From contig JAWZYU010000662.1 of assembly GCA_038380435.1 (NCBI GenBank), positions 25,640 to 89,639 on the forward strand: a DNA stretch of 64,000 nt, given 5' to 3'. This DNA comes from Ryuthela nishihirai (lineage: Eukaryota; Arthropoda; Arachnida; Araneae; Heptathelidae). The position numbers and the translations under genes are program-made. Numbering within the stretch: position 1 is the stretch's first letter; every line of letters begins with the position of its first letter. Positions 47,288 through 61,299 of the stretch are shown piece by piece. Under the pieces are notes generated by a model. The model made no database searches. It worked only from the letters and a program-made list of their open reading frames with translations, and was not told the DNA's origin.

Positions 47288-49207
47288 AAGTATTGCAGGT
47301 ATTAAGTGTATTTTAAAGAGTGAGAGTAGAGAGTTATTTACGAGAACTAAAATTTTAGTTCTAAATTAATTTCTGAAGGGCAAAACGATAAATTCCAGAT
47401 TCGAACCAGCACCTGTTCCTCAGTTCTGAGGCTAAATTATAGCCTGTTTCATCATTAGAACTAGTGCTGTGTTCCAAGGAAGTATTGCAGGTATTAAGTG
47501 TATTTTAAAGAGTGAGAGTAGAGAGTTATTTACGAGAACTAAAATTTTAGTTCTAAATTAATTTCTGAAGGGCAAAACCATAAATTCCAGATTCGAACCA
47601 GCACCTGTTCCTCAGTTCTGAGGCTAAATTATAGCCTGTTTCATCATTAGAACTAGTGCTGTGTTCCAAGGAAGTATTGCAGGTATTAAGTGTATTTTAA
47701 AGAGTGAGAGTAGAGAGTTATTTACGAGAACTAAAATTTTAGTTCTAAATTAATTTCTGAAGGGCAAAACCATAAATTCCAGATTCGAACCAGCACCTGT
47801 TCCTCAGTTCTGAGGCTAAATTATAGCCTGTTTCATCATTAGAACTAGTGCTGTGTTCCAAGGAAGTATTGCAGGTATTAAGTGTATTTTAAAGAGTGAG
47901 AGTAGAGAGTTATTTACGAGAACTAAAATTTTAGTTCTAAATTAATTTCTGAAGGGCAAAACCATAAATTCCAGATTCGAACCAGCACCTGTTCCTCAGT
48001 TCTGAGGCTAAATTATAGCCTGTTTCATCATTAGAACTAGTGCTGTGTTCCAAGGAAGTATTGCAGGTATTAAGTGTATTTTAAAGAGTGAGAGTAGAGA
48101 GTTATTTACGAGAACTAAAATTTTAGTTCTAAATTAATTTCTGAAGGGCAAAACCATAAATTCCAGATTCGAACCAGCACCTGTTCCTCAGTTCTGAGGC
48201 TAAATTATAGCCTGTTTCATCATTAGAACTAGTGCTGTGTTCCAAGGAAGTATTGCAGGTATTAAGTGTATTTTAAAGAGTGAGAGTAGAGAGTTATTTA
48301 CGAGAACTAAAATTTTAGTTCTAAATTAATTTCTGAAGGGCAAAACCATAAATTCCAGATTCGAACCAGTACCTGTTCCTCAGTTCTGAGGCTAAATTAT
48401 AGCCTGTTTCATCATTAGAACTAGTGCTGTGTTCCAAGGAAGTATTGCAGGTATTAAGTGTATTTTGCAGAGTGAGAGTAGAGAGTTATTTACGAGAACT
48501 AAAATTTTAGTTCTAAATTAATTTCTGAAGGGCAAAACCATAAATTCCAGATTCGAACCAGCACCTGTTCCTCAGTTCTAAGGCTAAATTATAGCCTGTT
48601 TCATCATTAGAACTAGTGCTGTGTTACAAGGAAGTATTGCAGGTATTAAGTGTATTTTGCAGAGTGAGAGTAGAGAGTTATTTACGAGAACTAAAATTTT
48701 AGTTCTAAATGAATTTCTGATGGGCAAAACCATAAATTCCAGATTCGAACCAGCACCTGTTCCTCAGTTCTAAGGCTAAATTATAGCCTGTTTCATCATT
48801 AGAACTAGTGCTGTGTTCCAAGGAATTATTGCAGGTATTAAGTGTATTTTGCAGAGTGAGAGTAGGGAGTTATTTACGAGAACTAAAATTTTTGTTCTAA
48901 ATTAATTTCTGAATGGCAAAACCATAAATTCCAGATTCGAACCAGAACCTGTTCCTCAGTTCTAAGGCTAAATTATAGCCTGTTTCATCATTAGAACTAG
49001 TGGTGTGTTCCAAGGAAGTATTGCAGGTATTAAGTGTATTTTGCAGAGTGAGATTAGGGAGTTATTTACGAGAACTAAAATTTTAGTTCTAAATTAATTT
49101 CTGAAGGGCAAAACCATAAATTCCAGATTCGAACCAGCACCTGTTCCTCAGTTCTGAGGCTAAATTATAGCCTGTTTCATCATTAGAAATAGTGCTGTGT
49201 TCCAAGG
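47288..49207 (+). repeat. 10-mer version of the same HOR (1920 bp)
   Basis: Six TTTTAAAGAG monomers, then CTAAGG/TTACAAGG, CTAAGG, AATTATTG/GTAGGG and GATTAGGG. The penultimate units carry more private changes (for example AAATGAATTT near 48708 and TTTTTGTTC near 48888) than earlier copies. Confidence 0.8.
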
Positions 49208-50551
49208 AAGTATTGCAGGTATTAAGTGTATTTTAAAGAGTGAGAGTAGAGAGTTATTTACGAGAACTAAAATTTTAGTTCTAAATTAATTTCTGAAGGG
49301 CAAAACCATAAATTCCAGATTCGAACCAGCACCTGTTCCTCAGTTCTGAGGCTAAATTATAGCCTGTTTCATCATTAGAACTAGTGCTGTGTTCCAAGGA
49401 AGTATTGCAGGTATTAAGTGTATTTTGCAGAGTGAGAGTAGGGAGTTATTTACGAGAACTAAAATTTTAGTTCTAAATTAAAATCTGAAGGGCAAAACCA
49501 TAAATTCCAGATTCGAACCAGCACCTGTTCCTCAGTTCTAAGGCTAAATTATAGCCTGTTTCATCATTAGAACTAGTGCTGTGTTCCAAGGAAGTATTGC
49601 AGGTATTAAGTGTATTTTAAAGAGTGAGAGTAGAGAGTTATTTACGAGAACTAAAATTTTAGTTCTAAATTAATTTCTGAAGGGCAAAACCATAAATTCC
49701 AGATTCGAACCAGCACCTGTTCCTCAGTTCTAAGGCTAAATTATAGCCTGTTTCATCATTAGAACTAGTGCTGTGTTCCAAGGAAGTATTGCAGGTATTA
49801 AGTGTATTTTGCAGAGTGAGAGTAGGGAGTTATTTACGAGAACTAAAATTTTAGTTCTAAATTAATTTCTGAAGGGCAAAACCATAAATTCCAGATTCGA
49901 ACCAGCACCTGTTCCTCAGTTCTGAGGCTAAATTATAGCCTGTTTCATCATTAGAACTAGTGCTGTGTTCCAAGGAAGTATTGCAGGTATTAAGTGTATT
50001 TTGCGGAGTGAGAGTAGAGAGTTATTTACGGGAACTAAAATTTTAGTTCTAAATTTATTTCTGAAGGGCAAAACCATAAATTCCAGATTCGAACCAGCAC
50101 CTGTTCCTCAGTTCTGAGGCTAAATTATAGCCTGTTTCATCATTAGAACTAGTGCTGTGTTCCAAGGAAGTATTGCAGGTATTAAGTGTATTTTAAAGAG
50201 TGAGAGTAGAGAGTTATTTACGAGAACTAAAATTTTAGTTCTAAATTAATTTCTGAAGGTCAAAACCATAAATTCCAGATTCGAACCAGCACCTGTTCCT
50301 CAGTTCTGAGGGTAAATTATAGCCTGTTTCATCATTAGAACTAGTGCTGTGTTCCAAGGAAGTATTGCAGGTATTAAGTGTATTTTAAAGAGTGAGAGTA
50401 GAGAGTTATTTACGAGAACTAAAATTTTAGTTCTAAATTAATTTCTGAAGGGCAAAACCATAAATTCAAGATTCGAACCAGCACCTGTTCCTCAGTTCTG
50501 AGGCTAAATTATAGCCTGTTTCATCATTAGAACTAGTGCTGTGTTCCAAGG
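49208..50551 (+). repeat. Boundary monomers with rising divergence
   Basis: Seven monomers mixing TTTTAAAGAG, GTAGGGAG and GAAGGTC types, with private changes such as TTAAAATCTG near 49479, TTGCGGAG near 50002 and AAATTTATTT near 50051. No repeated order is visible. Confidence 0.75.
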
Positions 50552-53500
50552 AAGTATTGCAGGTATTAAGTGTATTTTAAAGAGTGAGAGTAGAGAGTTA
50601 TTTACGAGAACTAAAATTTTAGTTCTAAATTAATTTCTGAAGGTCAAAACCATAAATTCCAGATTCGAACCTGCACCTGTTCCTCAGTTCTAAGGCTAAA
50701 TTATAGCCTGTTTCATCATTAGAACTAGTGCTGTGTTCCAAGGAAGTATTGCAGGTATTAAGTGTATTTTAAAGAGTGAGAGTAGAGAGTTATTTACGAG
50801 AACTAAAATTTTAGTTCTAAATTAATTTCTGAAGGGCAAAACCATAAATTCCAGATTCGAACGAGCACCTGTTCCTCAGTTCTGAGGCTAATTTATAGCC
50901 TGTTTCATCATTAGAACTAGTGCTGTGTTCCAAGGAAGTATTGCAGGTATTAAGTGTATTTTGCAGAGTGAGAGTAGAGAGTTATTTACGAGAACTAAAA
51001 TTTTAGTTCTAAATTAATTTCTGATGGGCAAAACCATAAATTCAAGATTCGAACCAGCACCTGTTCCTCAGTTCTGAGGCTAAATTATATCCTGTTTCAT
51101 CATTAGAACTAGTGCTGTGTTCCAAGGAAGTATTGCAGGTATTAAGTGTATTTTGCAGAGTGAGAGTAGAGAGTTATTTACGAGAACTAAAATTTTAGTT
51201 CTAAATTAATTTCTGAAGGGCAAAACCATAAATTCCAGATTCGAACGAGCACCTGTTCCTCAGTTCTGAGGCTAAATTATAGCCTGTTTCATCATTAGAA
51301 CTAGTGCTGTGTTCCAAGGAAGTATTGCAGGTATTAAGTGTATTTTGCAGAGTGAGAGTAGAGAGTTATTTACGAGAACTACAATTTTAGTTCTAAATTA
51401 ATTTCTGATGGGCAAAACCATAAATTCCAGATTCGAACCAGCACCTGTTCCTCAGTTCTGAGGCTAAATTATAGCCTGTTTCATCATTAGAACTAGTGCT
51501 GTGTTCCAAGGAAGTATTGCAGGTATTAAGTGTATTTTGCAGAGTGAGAGTAGAGAGTTATTTACGAGAACTAAAATTTTAGTTCTAAATTAATTTCTGA
51601 AGGGCAAAACCATAAATTCAAGATTCGAACCAGCACCTGTTCCTCAGTTCTGAGGCTAAATTATAGCCTGTTTCATCATTAGAACTAGTGCTCTGTTCCA
51701 AGGAAGTATTGCAGGTATTAAGTGTATTTTAAAGAGTGAGAGTAGAGAGTTATTTACGAGAACTAAAATTTTAGTTCTAAATTAATTTCTGAAGGGCAAA
51801 ACCATAAATTCAAGATTCGAACCAGCACCTGTTCCTCAGTTCTGAGGCTAAATTATAGCCTGTTTCATCATTAGAACTAGTGCTGTGTTCCAAGGAAGTA
51901 TTGCAGGTATTAAATGTATTTTGCAGAGTGACAGTAGAGAGTTATTTACGAGAACTAAAATTTTAGTTCTAAATTAATTTCTGAAGGGCAAAACCATAAA
52001 TTCCAGATTCGAACGAGCACCTGTTCCTCAGTTCTAAGGCTAAATTATAGCCTGTTTCATCATTAGAACTAGTGCTGTGTTCCAAGGAAGTATTGCAGGT
52101 ATTAAGTGTATTTTGCAGAGTGAGAGTAGAGAGTTATTTACGAGAACTAAAATTTTAGTTCTAAATTTATTTCTGAAGGGCAAAACCATAAATTCCAGAT
52201 TCGAACCAGCACCTGTTCCTCAGTTCTGAGGCTAAATTATAGCCTGTTTCATCATTAGAACTAGTGCTGTGTTCCAAGGAAGTATTGCAGGTATTAAGTG
52301 TATTTTAAAGAGTGAGAGTAGAGAGTTATTTACGAGAACTAAAATTTTAGTTCTAAATTAATTTCTGAAGGTCAAAACCATAAATTCCAGATTCGAACCT
52401 GCACCTGTTCCTCAGTTCTAAGGCTAAATTATAGCCTGTTTCATCATTAGAACTAGTGCTGTGTTCCAAGGAAGTATTGCAGGTATTAAATGTATTTTAA
52501 AGAGTGAGAGTAGAGAGTTATTTACGAGAACTAAAATTTTAGTTCTAAATTAATTTCTGAAGGGCAAAACCATAAATTCCAGATTCGAACCAGCACCTGT
52601 TCCTCAGTTCTGAGGCTAAATTATAGCCTGTTTCATCATTAGAACTAGTGCTGTGTTCCAAGGAAGTATTGCAGGTATTAAGTGTATTTTGCAGAGTGAC
52701 AGTAGAGAGTTATTTACTAGAACTAAAATTTTAGTTCTAAATTAATTTCTGAACTGCAAAACCATAAATTCCAGGTTCGAACCAGCACCTGTTCCTTAGT
52801 TCTGAGGCTAAATTATAGCCTGTTTCATCATTAGAACTAGTGCTGTGTTCCAAGGAAGTATTGCAGGTATTAAGTGTATTTTGCAGAGTGAGAGTAGAGA
52901 GTTATTTACGAGAACTAAAATTTTAGTTCTAAATTAATTTCTGATGGGCAAAACCATAAATTCCAGATTCCAACCAGCACCTGTTCCTCAGTTCTGAGGC
53001 TAAATTATAGCCTGTTTCATCATTAGAACTAGTGCTGTGTTCCAAGGAAGTATTGCAGGTATTAAGTGTATTTTAAAGAGTGAGAGTAGAGAGTTATTTA
53101 CGAGAACTAAAATTTTAGTTCTAAATTAATTTCTGAAGGTCAAAACCATAAATTCAAGATTCGAACCAGCACCTGTTCCTCAGTTCTAAAGCTAAATTAT
53201 AGCCTGTTTGATCATTAGAACTATTGCTGTGTTCCAAGGAAGTATTGCAGGTATTTATGTGTATTTTGCAGAGTGAGAGCAGAGAGTTATTTACGAGAAC
53301 TAAAATTTTAGTTCTAAATTAATTTCTGAAGGGCAAAACCATAAATTGAAGATTCGAACCAGCACCTGTTCCTCAGTTCTGAAGCTAAATTATAGCCTGT
53401 TTCATCATTAGAACTAGTGCTGTGTTCCAAGGAAGTATTGCAGGTATTAAGTGTATTTTGCAGAGTGAGAGTAGAGAGTTATTTACGGGAACTAAAATTT

Positions 53501-56500
53501 TAGTTCTAAATTTATTTCTGAAGGGCAAAACCATAAATTCCAGATTCGAACCAGCACCTGTTCCTCAGTTCTGAGGCTAAATTATAGCCTGTTTCATCAT
53601 TAGAACTAGTGCTGTGTTCCAAGGAAGTATTGCAGGTATTAAGTGTATTTTAAAGAGTGAGAGTAGAGAGTTATTTACGAGAACTAAAATTTTAGTTCTA
53701 AATTAATTTCTGAAGGTCAAAACCATAAATTCCAGATTCGAACCAGCACCTGTTCCTCAGTTCTGAGGCTAAATTATAGCCTGTTTCATCATTAGAACTA
53801 GTGCTGTGTTCCAAGGAAGTATTGCAGGTATTAAGTGTATTTTAAAGAGTGAGAGTAGAGAGTTATTTACGAGAACTAAAATTTTAGTTCTAAATTAATT
53901 TCTGAAGGGCAAAACCATAAATTCAAGATTCGAACCAGCACCTGTTCCTCAGTTCTGAGGCTAAATTATAGCCTGTTTCATCATTAGAACTAGTGCTCTG
54001 TTCCAAGGAAGTATTGCAGGTATTAAGTGTATTTTAAAGAGTGAGAGTAGAGAGTTATTTACGAGAACTAAAATTTTAGTTCTAAATTAATTTCTGAAGG
54101 GCAAAACCATAAATTCAAGATTCGAACCAGCACCTGTTCCTCAGTTCTGAGGCTAAATTATAGCCTGTTTCATCATTAGAACTAGTGCTGTGTTCCAAGG
54201 AAGTATTGCAGGTATTAAATGTATTTTGCAGAGTGACAGTAGAGAGTTATTTACGAGAACTAAAATTTTAGTTCTAAATTAATTTCTGAAGGGCAAAACC
54301 ATAAATTCCAGATTCGAACGAGCACCTGTTCCTCAGTTCTGAGGCTAAATTATAGCCTGTTTCATCATTAGAACTAGTGCTGTGTTCCAAGGAAGTATTG
54401 CAGGTATTAAGTGTATTTTGCAGAGTGAGAGTAGAGAGTTATTTACGAGAACTAAAATTTTAGTTCTAAATTTATTTCTGAAGGGCAAAACCATAAATTC
54501 CAGATTCGAACCAGCACCTGTTCCTCAGTTCTGAGGCTAAATTATAGCCTGTTTCATCATTAGAACTAGTGCTGTGTTCCAAGGAAGTATTGCAGGTATT
54601 AAGTGTATTTTGCAGAGTGACAGTAGAGAGTTATTTACTAGAACTAAAATTTTAGTTCTAAATTAATTTCTGATGGGCAAAACCATAAATTCCAGATTCG
54701 AACCAGCACCTGTTCCTCAGTTCTGACGCTAAATTATAGCCTGTTTCATCATTAGAACTAGGGCTGTGTTCCAACGAAGTATTGCAGGTATTAAGTGTAT
54801 TTTCCAGAGTGACAGTAGAGAGTTATTTACTAGAACTAAAATTTTAGTTCTAAATTAATTTCTGATGGGCAAAACCATAAATTCCAGATTCGAACCAGCA
54901 CCTGTTCCTCAGTTCTGAGGCTAAATTATAGCCTGTTTCATCATTAGAACTAGTGCTGTGTTCCAAGGAAGTATTGCAGGTATTAAGTGTATTTTGCAGA
55001 GTGACAGTAGAGAGTTATTTACTAGAACTAAAATTTTAGTTGTAAATTAATTTCTGATTTGCAAAACCATAAATTCCAGATTCGAACCAGCACCTGTTCC
55101 TCAGTTCTGAGGCTAAATTATAGCCTGTTTCATCATTAGAACTAGTGCTGTGTTCCAAGGAAGTATTGCAGGTATTAAGTGTATTTTGCAGAGTGAGAGT
55201 AGAGAGTTATTTACGAGAACTAAAATTTTAGTTCTAAATTAATTTCTGAAGGTCAAAACCATAAATTCCAGATTCGAACCTGCACCTGTTCCTCAGTTCT
55301 CAGGCTAAATTATAGCCTGTTTCATCATTAGAACTAGTGCTGTGTTCCAAGGAAGTATTGCAGGTATTAAATGTATTTTAAAGAGTGAGAGTAGAGAGTT
55401 ATTTACGAGAACTAAAATTTTAGTTCTAAATTAATTTCTGAAGGGCAAAACCATAAATTCCAGATTCGAACGAGCACCTGTTCCTCAGTTCTGAGGCTAA
55501 TTTATAGCCTGTTTCATCATTAGAACTAGTGCTGTGTTCCAAGGAAGTATTGCAGGTATTAAGTGTATTTTGCAGAGTGAGAGTAGAGAGTTATTTACGA
55601 GAACTAAAATTTTAGTTCTAAATTAATTTCTGATGGGCAAAACCATAAATTCAAGATTCGAACCAGCACCTGTTCCTCAGTTCTGAGGCTAAATTATATC
55701 CTGTTTCATCATTAGAACTAGTGCTGTGTTCCAAGGAAGTATTGCAGGTATTAAGTGTATTTTGCAGAGTGAGAGTAGAGAGTTATTTACGAGAACTAAA
55801 ATTTTAGTTCTAAATTAATTTCTGAAGGGCAAAACCATAAATTCCAGATTCGAACGAGCACCTGTTCCTCAGTTCTGAGGCTAAATTATAGCCTGTTTCA
55901 TCATTAGAACTAGTGCTGTGTTCCAAGGAAGTATTGCAGGTATTAAGTGTATTTTGCAGAGTGAGAGTAGAGAGTTATTTACGAGAACTAAAATTTTAGT
56001 TCTAAATTAATTTCTGAAGGGCAAAACCATAAATTCCAGATTCGAACCAGCACCTGTTCCTCAGTTCTGAGGCTAAATTATAGCCTGTTTCATCATTAGA
56101 ACTAGTGCTGTGTTCCAAGGAAGTATTGCAGGTATTAAGTGTATTTTGCAGAGTGACAGTAGAGATTTATTTACGAGAACTAAAATTTTAGTTCTAAATT
56201 AATTTCTGAAGGGCAAAACCATAAATTCCAGATTCGAACCAGCACCTGTTCCTCAGTTCTGAGGCTAAATTATAGCCTGTTTCATCATTAGAACTAGTGC
56301 TGTGTTCCAAGGAAGTATTGGAGGTATTAAGTGTATTTTGCAGAGTGAGAGTAGAGAGTTATTTACGAGAACTACAATTTTAGTTCTAAATTAATTTCTG
56401 ATGGGCAAAACCATAAATTCCAGATTCGAACCAGCACCTGTTCCTCAGTTCTGAGGCTAAATTATAGCCTGTTTCATCATTAGAACTAGTGCTGTGTTCC

Positions 56501-56888
56501 AAGGAAGTATTGCAGGTATTAAGTGTATTTTGCAGAGTGACAGTAGAGAGTTATTTACTAGAACTAAAATTTTAGTTCTAAATTAATTTCTGAAGGGCAA
56601 AACCATAAATTCCAGATTCAAACCAGCACCTGTTCCTCAGTTCTGAGGCTAAATTATAGCCTGTTTCATCATTAGAACTAGTGCTGTGTTCCAAGGAAGT
56701 ATTGCAGGTATTAAGTGTATTTTGCAGAGTGACAGTAGAGATTTATTTACGAGAACTAAAATTTTAGTTCTAAATTAATTTCTGAAGGGCAAAACCATAA
56801 ATTCCAGGTTCGAACCAGCACCTGTTCCTTAGTTCTGAGGCTAAATTATAGCCTGTTTCATCATTAGAACTAGTGCTGTGTTCCAAGG
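50552..56888 (+). repeat. Nested mosaic of duplicated monomer blocks
   Basis: The block GAAGGTC/CCTGCACC, ACGAGCACC with CTAATTTAT, TTCAAGATTCG with TATATCCTG, and ACGAGCACC occurs at 50552 and again at 55161, 4609 bp apart. The block GCTCTGTTCC, TTTTAAAGAG with TTCAAG, TTAAATG/GACAGT with ACGAGC, and AAATTTATTT occurs at 51512 and 53817, 2305 bp apart. Private changes per monomer are more frequent than in other zones. Confidence 0.8.
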
Positions 56889-59764
56889 AAGTATTGCAGG
56901 TATTAAGTGTATTTTGCAGAGTGAGAGTAGAGAGTTATTTACGAGAACTAAAATTTTAGTTCTAAATTAATTTCTGATGGGCAAAACCATAAATTCCAGA
57001 TTCGAACCAGCACCTTTTCCGCAGTTCTGAGGCTAAATTATAGCCTGTTTCATCATTAGAACTAGTGCTGTGTTCCAAGGAAGTATTGCAGGTATTAAGT
57101 GTATTTTGCAGAGTGACAGTAGAGAGTTATTTACTAGAACTAAAATTTTAGTTCTAAATTAATTTCTGATGGGCAAAACCATAAATTCCAGATTCGAACC
57201 AGCACCTGTTCCTCAGTTCTGAGGCTAAATTATAGCCTGTTTCATCATTAGAACTAGTGCTGTGTTCCAAGGAAGTATTGCAGGTATTAAGTGTATTTTG
57301 CAGAGTGAGAGTAGAGAGTTATTTACGAGAACTAAAATTTTAGTTCTAAATTAATTTCTGATGGGCAAAACCATAAATTCCAGATTCGAACCAGCACCTG
57401 TTCCTCAGTTCTGACGCTAAATTATAGCCTGTTTCATCATTAGAACTAGGGCTGTGTTCCAACGAAGTATTGCAGGTATTAAGTGTATTTTCCAGAGTGA
57501 CAGTAGAGAGTTATTTACTAGAACTAAAATTTTAGTTCTAAATTAATTTCTGATGGGCAAAACCATAAATTCCAGATTCGAACCAGCACCTGTTCCTCAG
57601 TTCTGAGGCTAAATTATAGCCTGTTTCATCATTAGAACTAGTGCTGTGTTCCAAGGAAGTATTGCAGGTATTAAGTGTATTTTGCAGAGTGAGAGTAGAG
57701 AGTTATTTACGAGAACTAAAATTTTAGTTCTAAATTAATTTCTGAAGGGCAAACCATAAATTCCAGATTCGAACCAGCACCTGTTCCTCAGTTCTGAGGC
57801 TAAATTATAGCCTGTTTCATCATTAGAACTAGTGCTGTGTTCCAAGGAAGTATTGCAGGTATTAAGTGTATTTTAAAGAGTGAGAGTAGAGAGTTATTTA
57901 CGAGAACTAAAATTTTAGTTCTAAATTAATTTCTGAAGGGCAAAACCATAAATTCCAGATTCGAACCAGCACCTGTTCCTCAGTTCTGAGGCTAAATTAT
58001 AGCCTGTTTCATCATTAGAGCTACTGCTGTGTTCCAAGGAAGTATTGCAGGTATTAAGTGTATTTTGCAGAGTGAGAGTAGAGACTTATTTACGAGAACT
58101 AAAATTTTAGTTCTAAATTAATTTCTGAAGGTCAAAACCCTAAATTCCAGATTCGAACCAGCACCTGTTCCTCAGTTCTGAGGCTAAATTATAGCCTGTT
58201 TCATCATTAGAACTAGTGCTGTGTTCCAAGGAAGTATTGCAGGTATTAAGTGTATTTTGCAGAGTGAGAGTAGAGAGTTATTTACGAGAACTAAAATTTT
58301 AGTTCTAAATTAATTTCTGAAGGGCAAACCATAAATTCCAGATTCGAACCAGCACCTGTTCCTCAGTTCTGAGGCTAAATTATAGCCTGTTTCATCATTA
58401 GAACTAGTGCTGTGTTCCAAGGAAATATTGCAGGTATTAAGTGTATTTTAAAGAGTGAGAGTAGAGAGTTATTTACGAGAACTAAAATTTTAGTTCTAAA
58501 TTAATTTCTGAAGGGCAAAACCATAAATTCCAGATTCGAACCAGCACCTGTTCCTCAGTTCTGAGGCTAAATTATAGCCTGTTTCATCATTAGAACTAGT
58601 GCTGTGTTCCAAGGAAGTATTGCAGGTATTAAGTGTATTTTGCAGAGTGAGAGTAGAGAGTTATTTACGAGAACTAAAATTTTAGTTCTAAATTAATTTC
58701 TGAAGGGCAAAACCATAAATTCCAGATTCGAACCAGCACCTGTTCCTCAGTTCTGAGGCTAAATTATAGCCTGTTTCATCATTAGAACTAGTGCTGTGTT
58801 CCAAGGAAGTATTGCAGGTATTAAGTGTATTTTGCAGAGTGACAGTAGAGAGTTATTTACTAGAACTAAAATTTTAGTTCTAAATTAATTTCTGAAGGGC
58901 AAACCATAAATTCCAGATTCGAACCAGCACCTGTTCCTCAGTTCTGAGGCTAAATTATAGCCTGTTTCATCATTAGAACTAGTGCTGTGTTCCAAGGAAG
59001 TATTGCAGGTATTAAGTGTATTTTAAAGAGTGAGAGTAGAGAGTTATTTACGAGAACTAAAATTTTAGTTCTAAATTAATTTCTGAAGGGCAAAACCATA
59101 AATTCCAGATTCGAACCAGCACCTGTTCCTCAGTTCTGAGGCTAAATTATAGCCTGTTTCATCATTAGAACTAGTGCTGTGTTCCAAGGAAGTATTGCAG
59201 GTATTAAGTGTATTTTGCAGAGTGAGAGTAGAGAGTTATTTACGAGAACTAAAATTTTAGTTCTAAATTAATTTCTGAAGGGCAAACCATAAATTCCAGA
59301 TTCGAACCAGCACCTGTTCCTCAGTTCTGAGGCTAAATTATAGCCTGTTTCATCATTAGAACTAGTGCTGTGTTCCAAGGAAGTATTGCAGGTATTAAGT
59401 GTATTTTAAAGAGTGAGAGTAGAGAGTTATTTACGAGAACTAAAATTTTAGTTCTAAATTAATTTCTGAAGGGCAAAACCATAAATTCCAGATTCGAACC
59501 AGCACCTGTTCCTCAGTTCTGAGGCTAAATTATAGCCTGTTTCATCATTAGAACTAGTGCTGTGTTCCAAGGAAGTATTGCAGGTATTAAGTGTATTTTG
59601 CAGAGTGAGAGTAGAGAGTTATTTACGAGAACTGAAATTTTAGTTCTAAATTAATTTCTGAAGGGCAAAACCATAAATTCCAGATTCGAACCAGCACCTG
59701 TTCCTCAGTTCTGAGGCTAAATTATAGCCTGTTTCATCATTAGAACTAGTGCTGTGTTCCAAGG
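56889..59764 (+). repeat. Displaced copy of the 31.4-34.4 kb block type
   Basis: ACCTTTTCCGCAG (56889), GACAGT/ACTAG (57081), AGGGCTG/CCAACG junction (near 57449), TTTTCCAGAG (57465), GGGCAAACC (57657), ACTACTG (near 58022), AGACTTA with GAAGGTC (58040) and GGGCAAACC (58232) follow the same order as markers at 31365-34429. The offset is about 25.5 kb at the left and about 24 kb at the right. Confidence 0.75.
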
Positions 59765-61299
59765 AAGTATTGCAGGTATTAAGTGTATTTTGCAGAGTGA
59801 CAGTAGAGAGTTATTTACTAGAACTAAAATTTTAGTTCTAAATTAATTTCTGAAGAGCAAAACCATAAATTCCAGATTCGAACCAGCACCTGTTCCTCAG
59901 TTTTGACGCTAAATTATAGCCTGTTTCATCATTAGAACTAGTGCTGTGTTCCAAGGAAATATTGCAGGTATTAAGTGTATTTTGCAGAGTGACAGTAGAG
60001 AGTTATTTACTAGAACTAAAATTTTAGTTCTAAATTAATTTCTGAAGGGCAAAACCATAAATTCCAGATTCGAACCAGCACCTGTTCCTCAGTTCTGAGG
60101 CTAAATTATAGCCTGTTTCATCATTAGAACTAGTGCTGTGTTCCAAGGAAGTATTGCAGGTATTAAGTGTATTTTGCAGAGTGACAGTAGAGAGTTATTT
60201 ACTAGAACTAAAATTTTAGTTCTAAATTAATTTCTGAAGGGCAAAACCATAAATTCCAGATTCGAACCAGCACCTGTTCCTCAGTTTTGACGCTAAATTA
60301 TAGCCCGTTTCATCATTAGAACTAGTGCTGTGTTCCAAGGAAGTATTGCAGGTATTAAGTGTATTTTGCAGAGTGACAGTAGAGAGTTATTTACTAGAAC
60401 TAAAATTTTAGTTCTAAATTAATTTCTGAAGGGCAAAACCATAAATTCCAGATTCGAACCAGCACCTGTTCCTCAGTTCAGAGGCTAAATTATAGCCTGT
60501 TTCATCATTAGAACTAGTGCTGTGTTCCAAGGAAGTATTGCAGGTATTAAGTGTATTTTGCAGAGTGACAGTAGAGAGTTATTTACGAGAACTAAAATTT
60601 TAGTTCTAAATTAATTTCTGAAGGGCAAAACCATAAATTCCAGATTCGAACCAGCACCTGTTCCTCAGTTCTGAGGCTAAATTATAGCCTGTTTCATCAT
60701 TAGAACTAGTGCTGTGTTCCAAGGAAGTATTGCAGGTATTAAGTGTATTTTGCAGAGTGACAGTAGAGAGTTATTTACTAGAACTAAAATTTTACTTCTA
60801 AATTAATTTCTGAAGGGCAAAACCATAAATTCCAGATTCGAACCAGCACCTGTTCCTCAGTTTTGACGCTAAATTATAGCCTGTTTCATCATTAGAACTA
60901 GTGCTGTGTTCCAAGGAAGTATTGCAGGTATTAAGTGTATTTTGCAGAGTGACAGTAGAGAGTTATTTACTAGAACTAAAATTTTAGTTCTAAATTAATT
61001 TCTGAAGGGCAAAACCATAAATTCCAGATTCGAACCAGCACCTGTTCCTCAGTTCTGAGGCTAAATTATAGCCTGTTTCATCATTAGAACTAGTGCTGTG
61101 TTCCAAGGAATTATTGCAGGTATTAAGTGTATTTTGCAGAGTGACAGTAGAGAGTTATTTACTAGACTAAAATTTTAGTTCTAAATTAATTTCTGAAGGG
61201 CAAAACCATAAATTCCAGATTCGAACCAGCACCTGTTCCTCAGTTCTGAGGCTAAATTATAGCCTGTTTCATCATTAGAACTAGTGCTGTGTTCCAAGG
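59765..61299 (+). repeat. Dimer-like zone of GACAGT/ACTAG monomers
   Basis: Eight GACAGT monomers in a row, seven of them ACTAG and one ACGAG (60533). TTTTGACGCT occurs at 59765, 60149 and 60725, partly alternating with CTGAGG units, suggesting a 384-bp dimer. The last unit (61109) lost one base in ACTAGACT. Confidence 0.7.
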
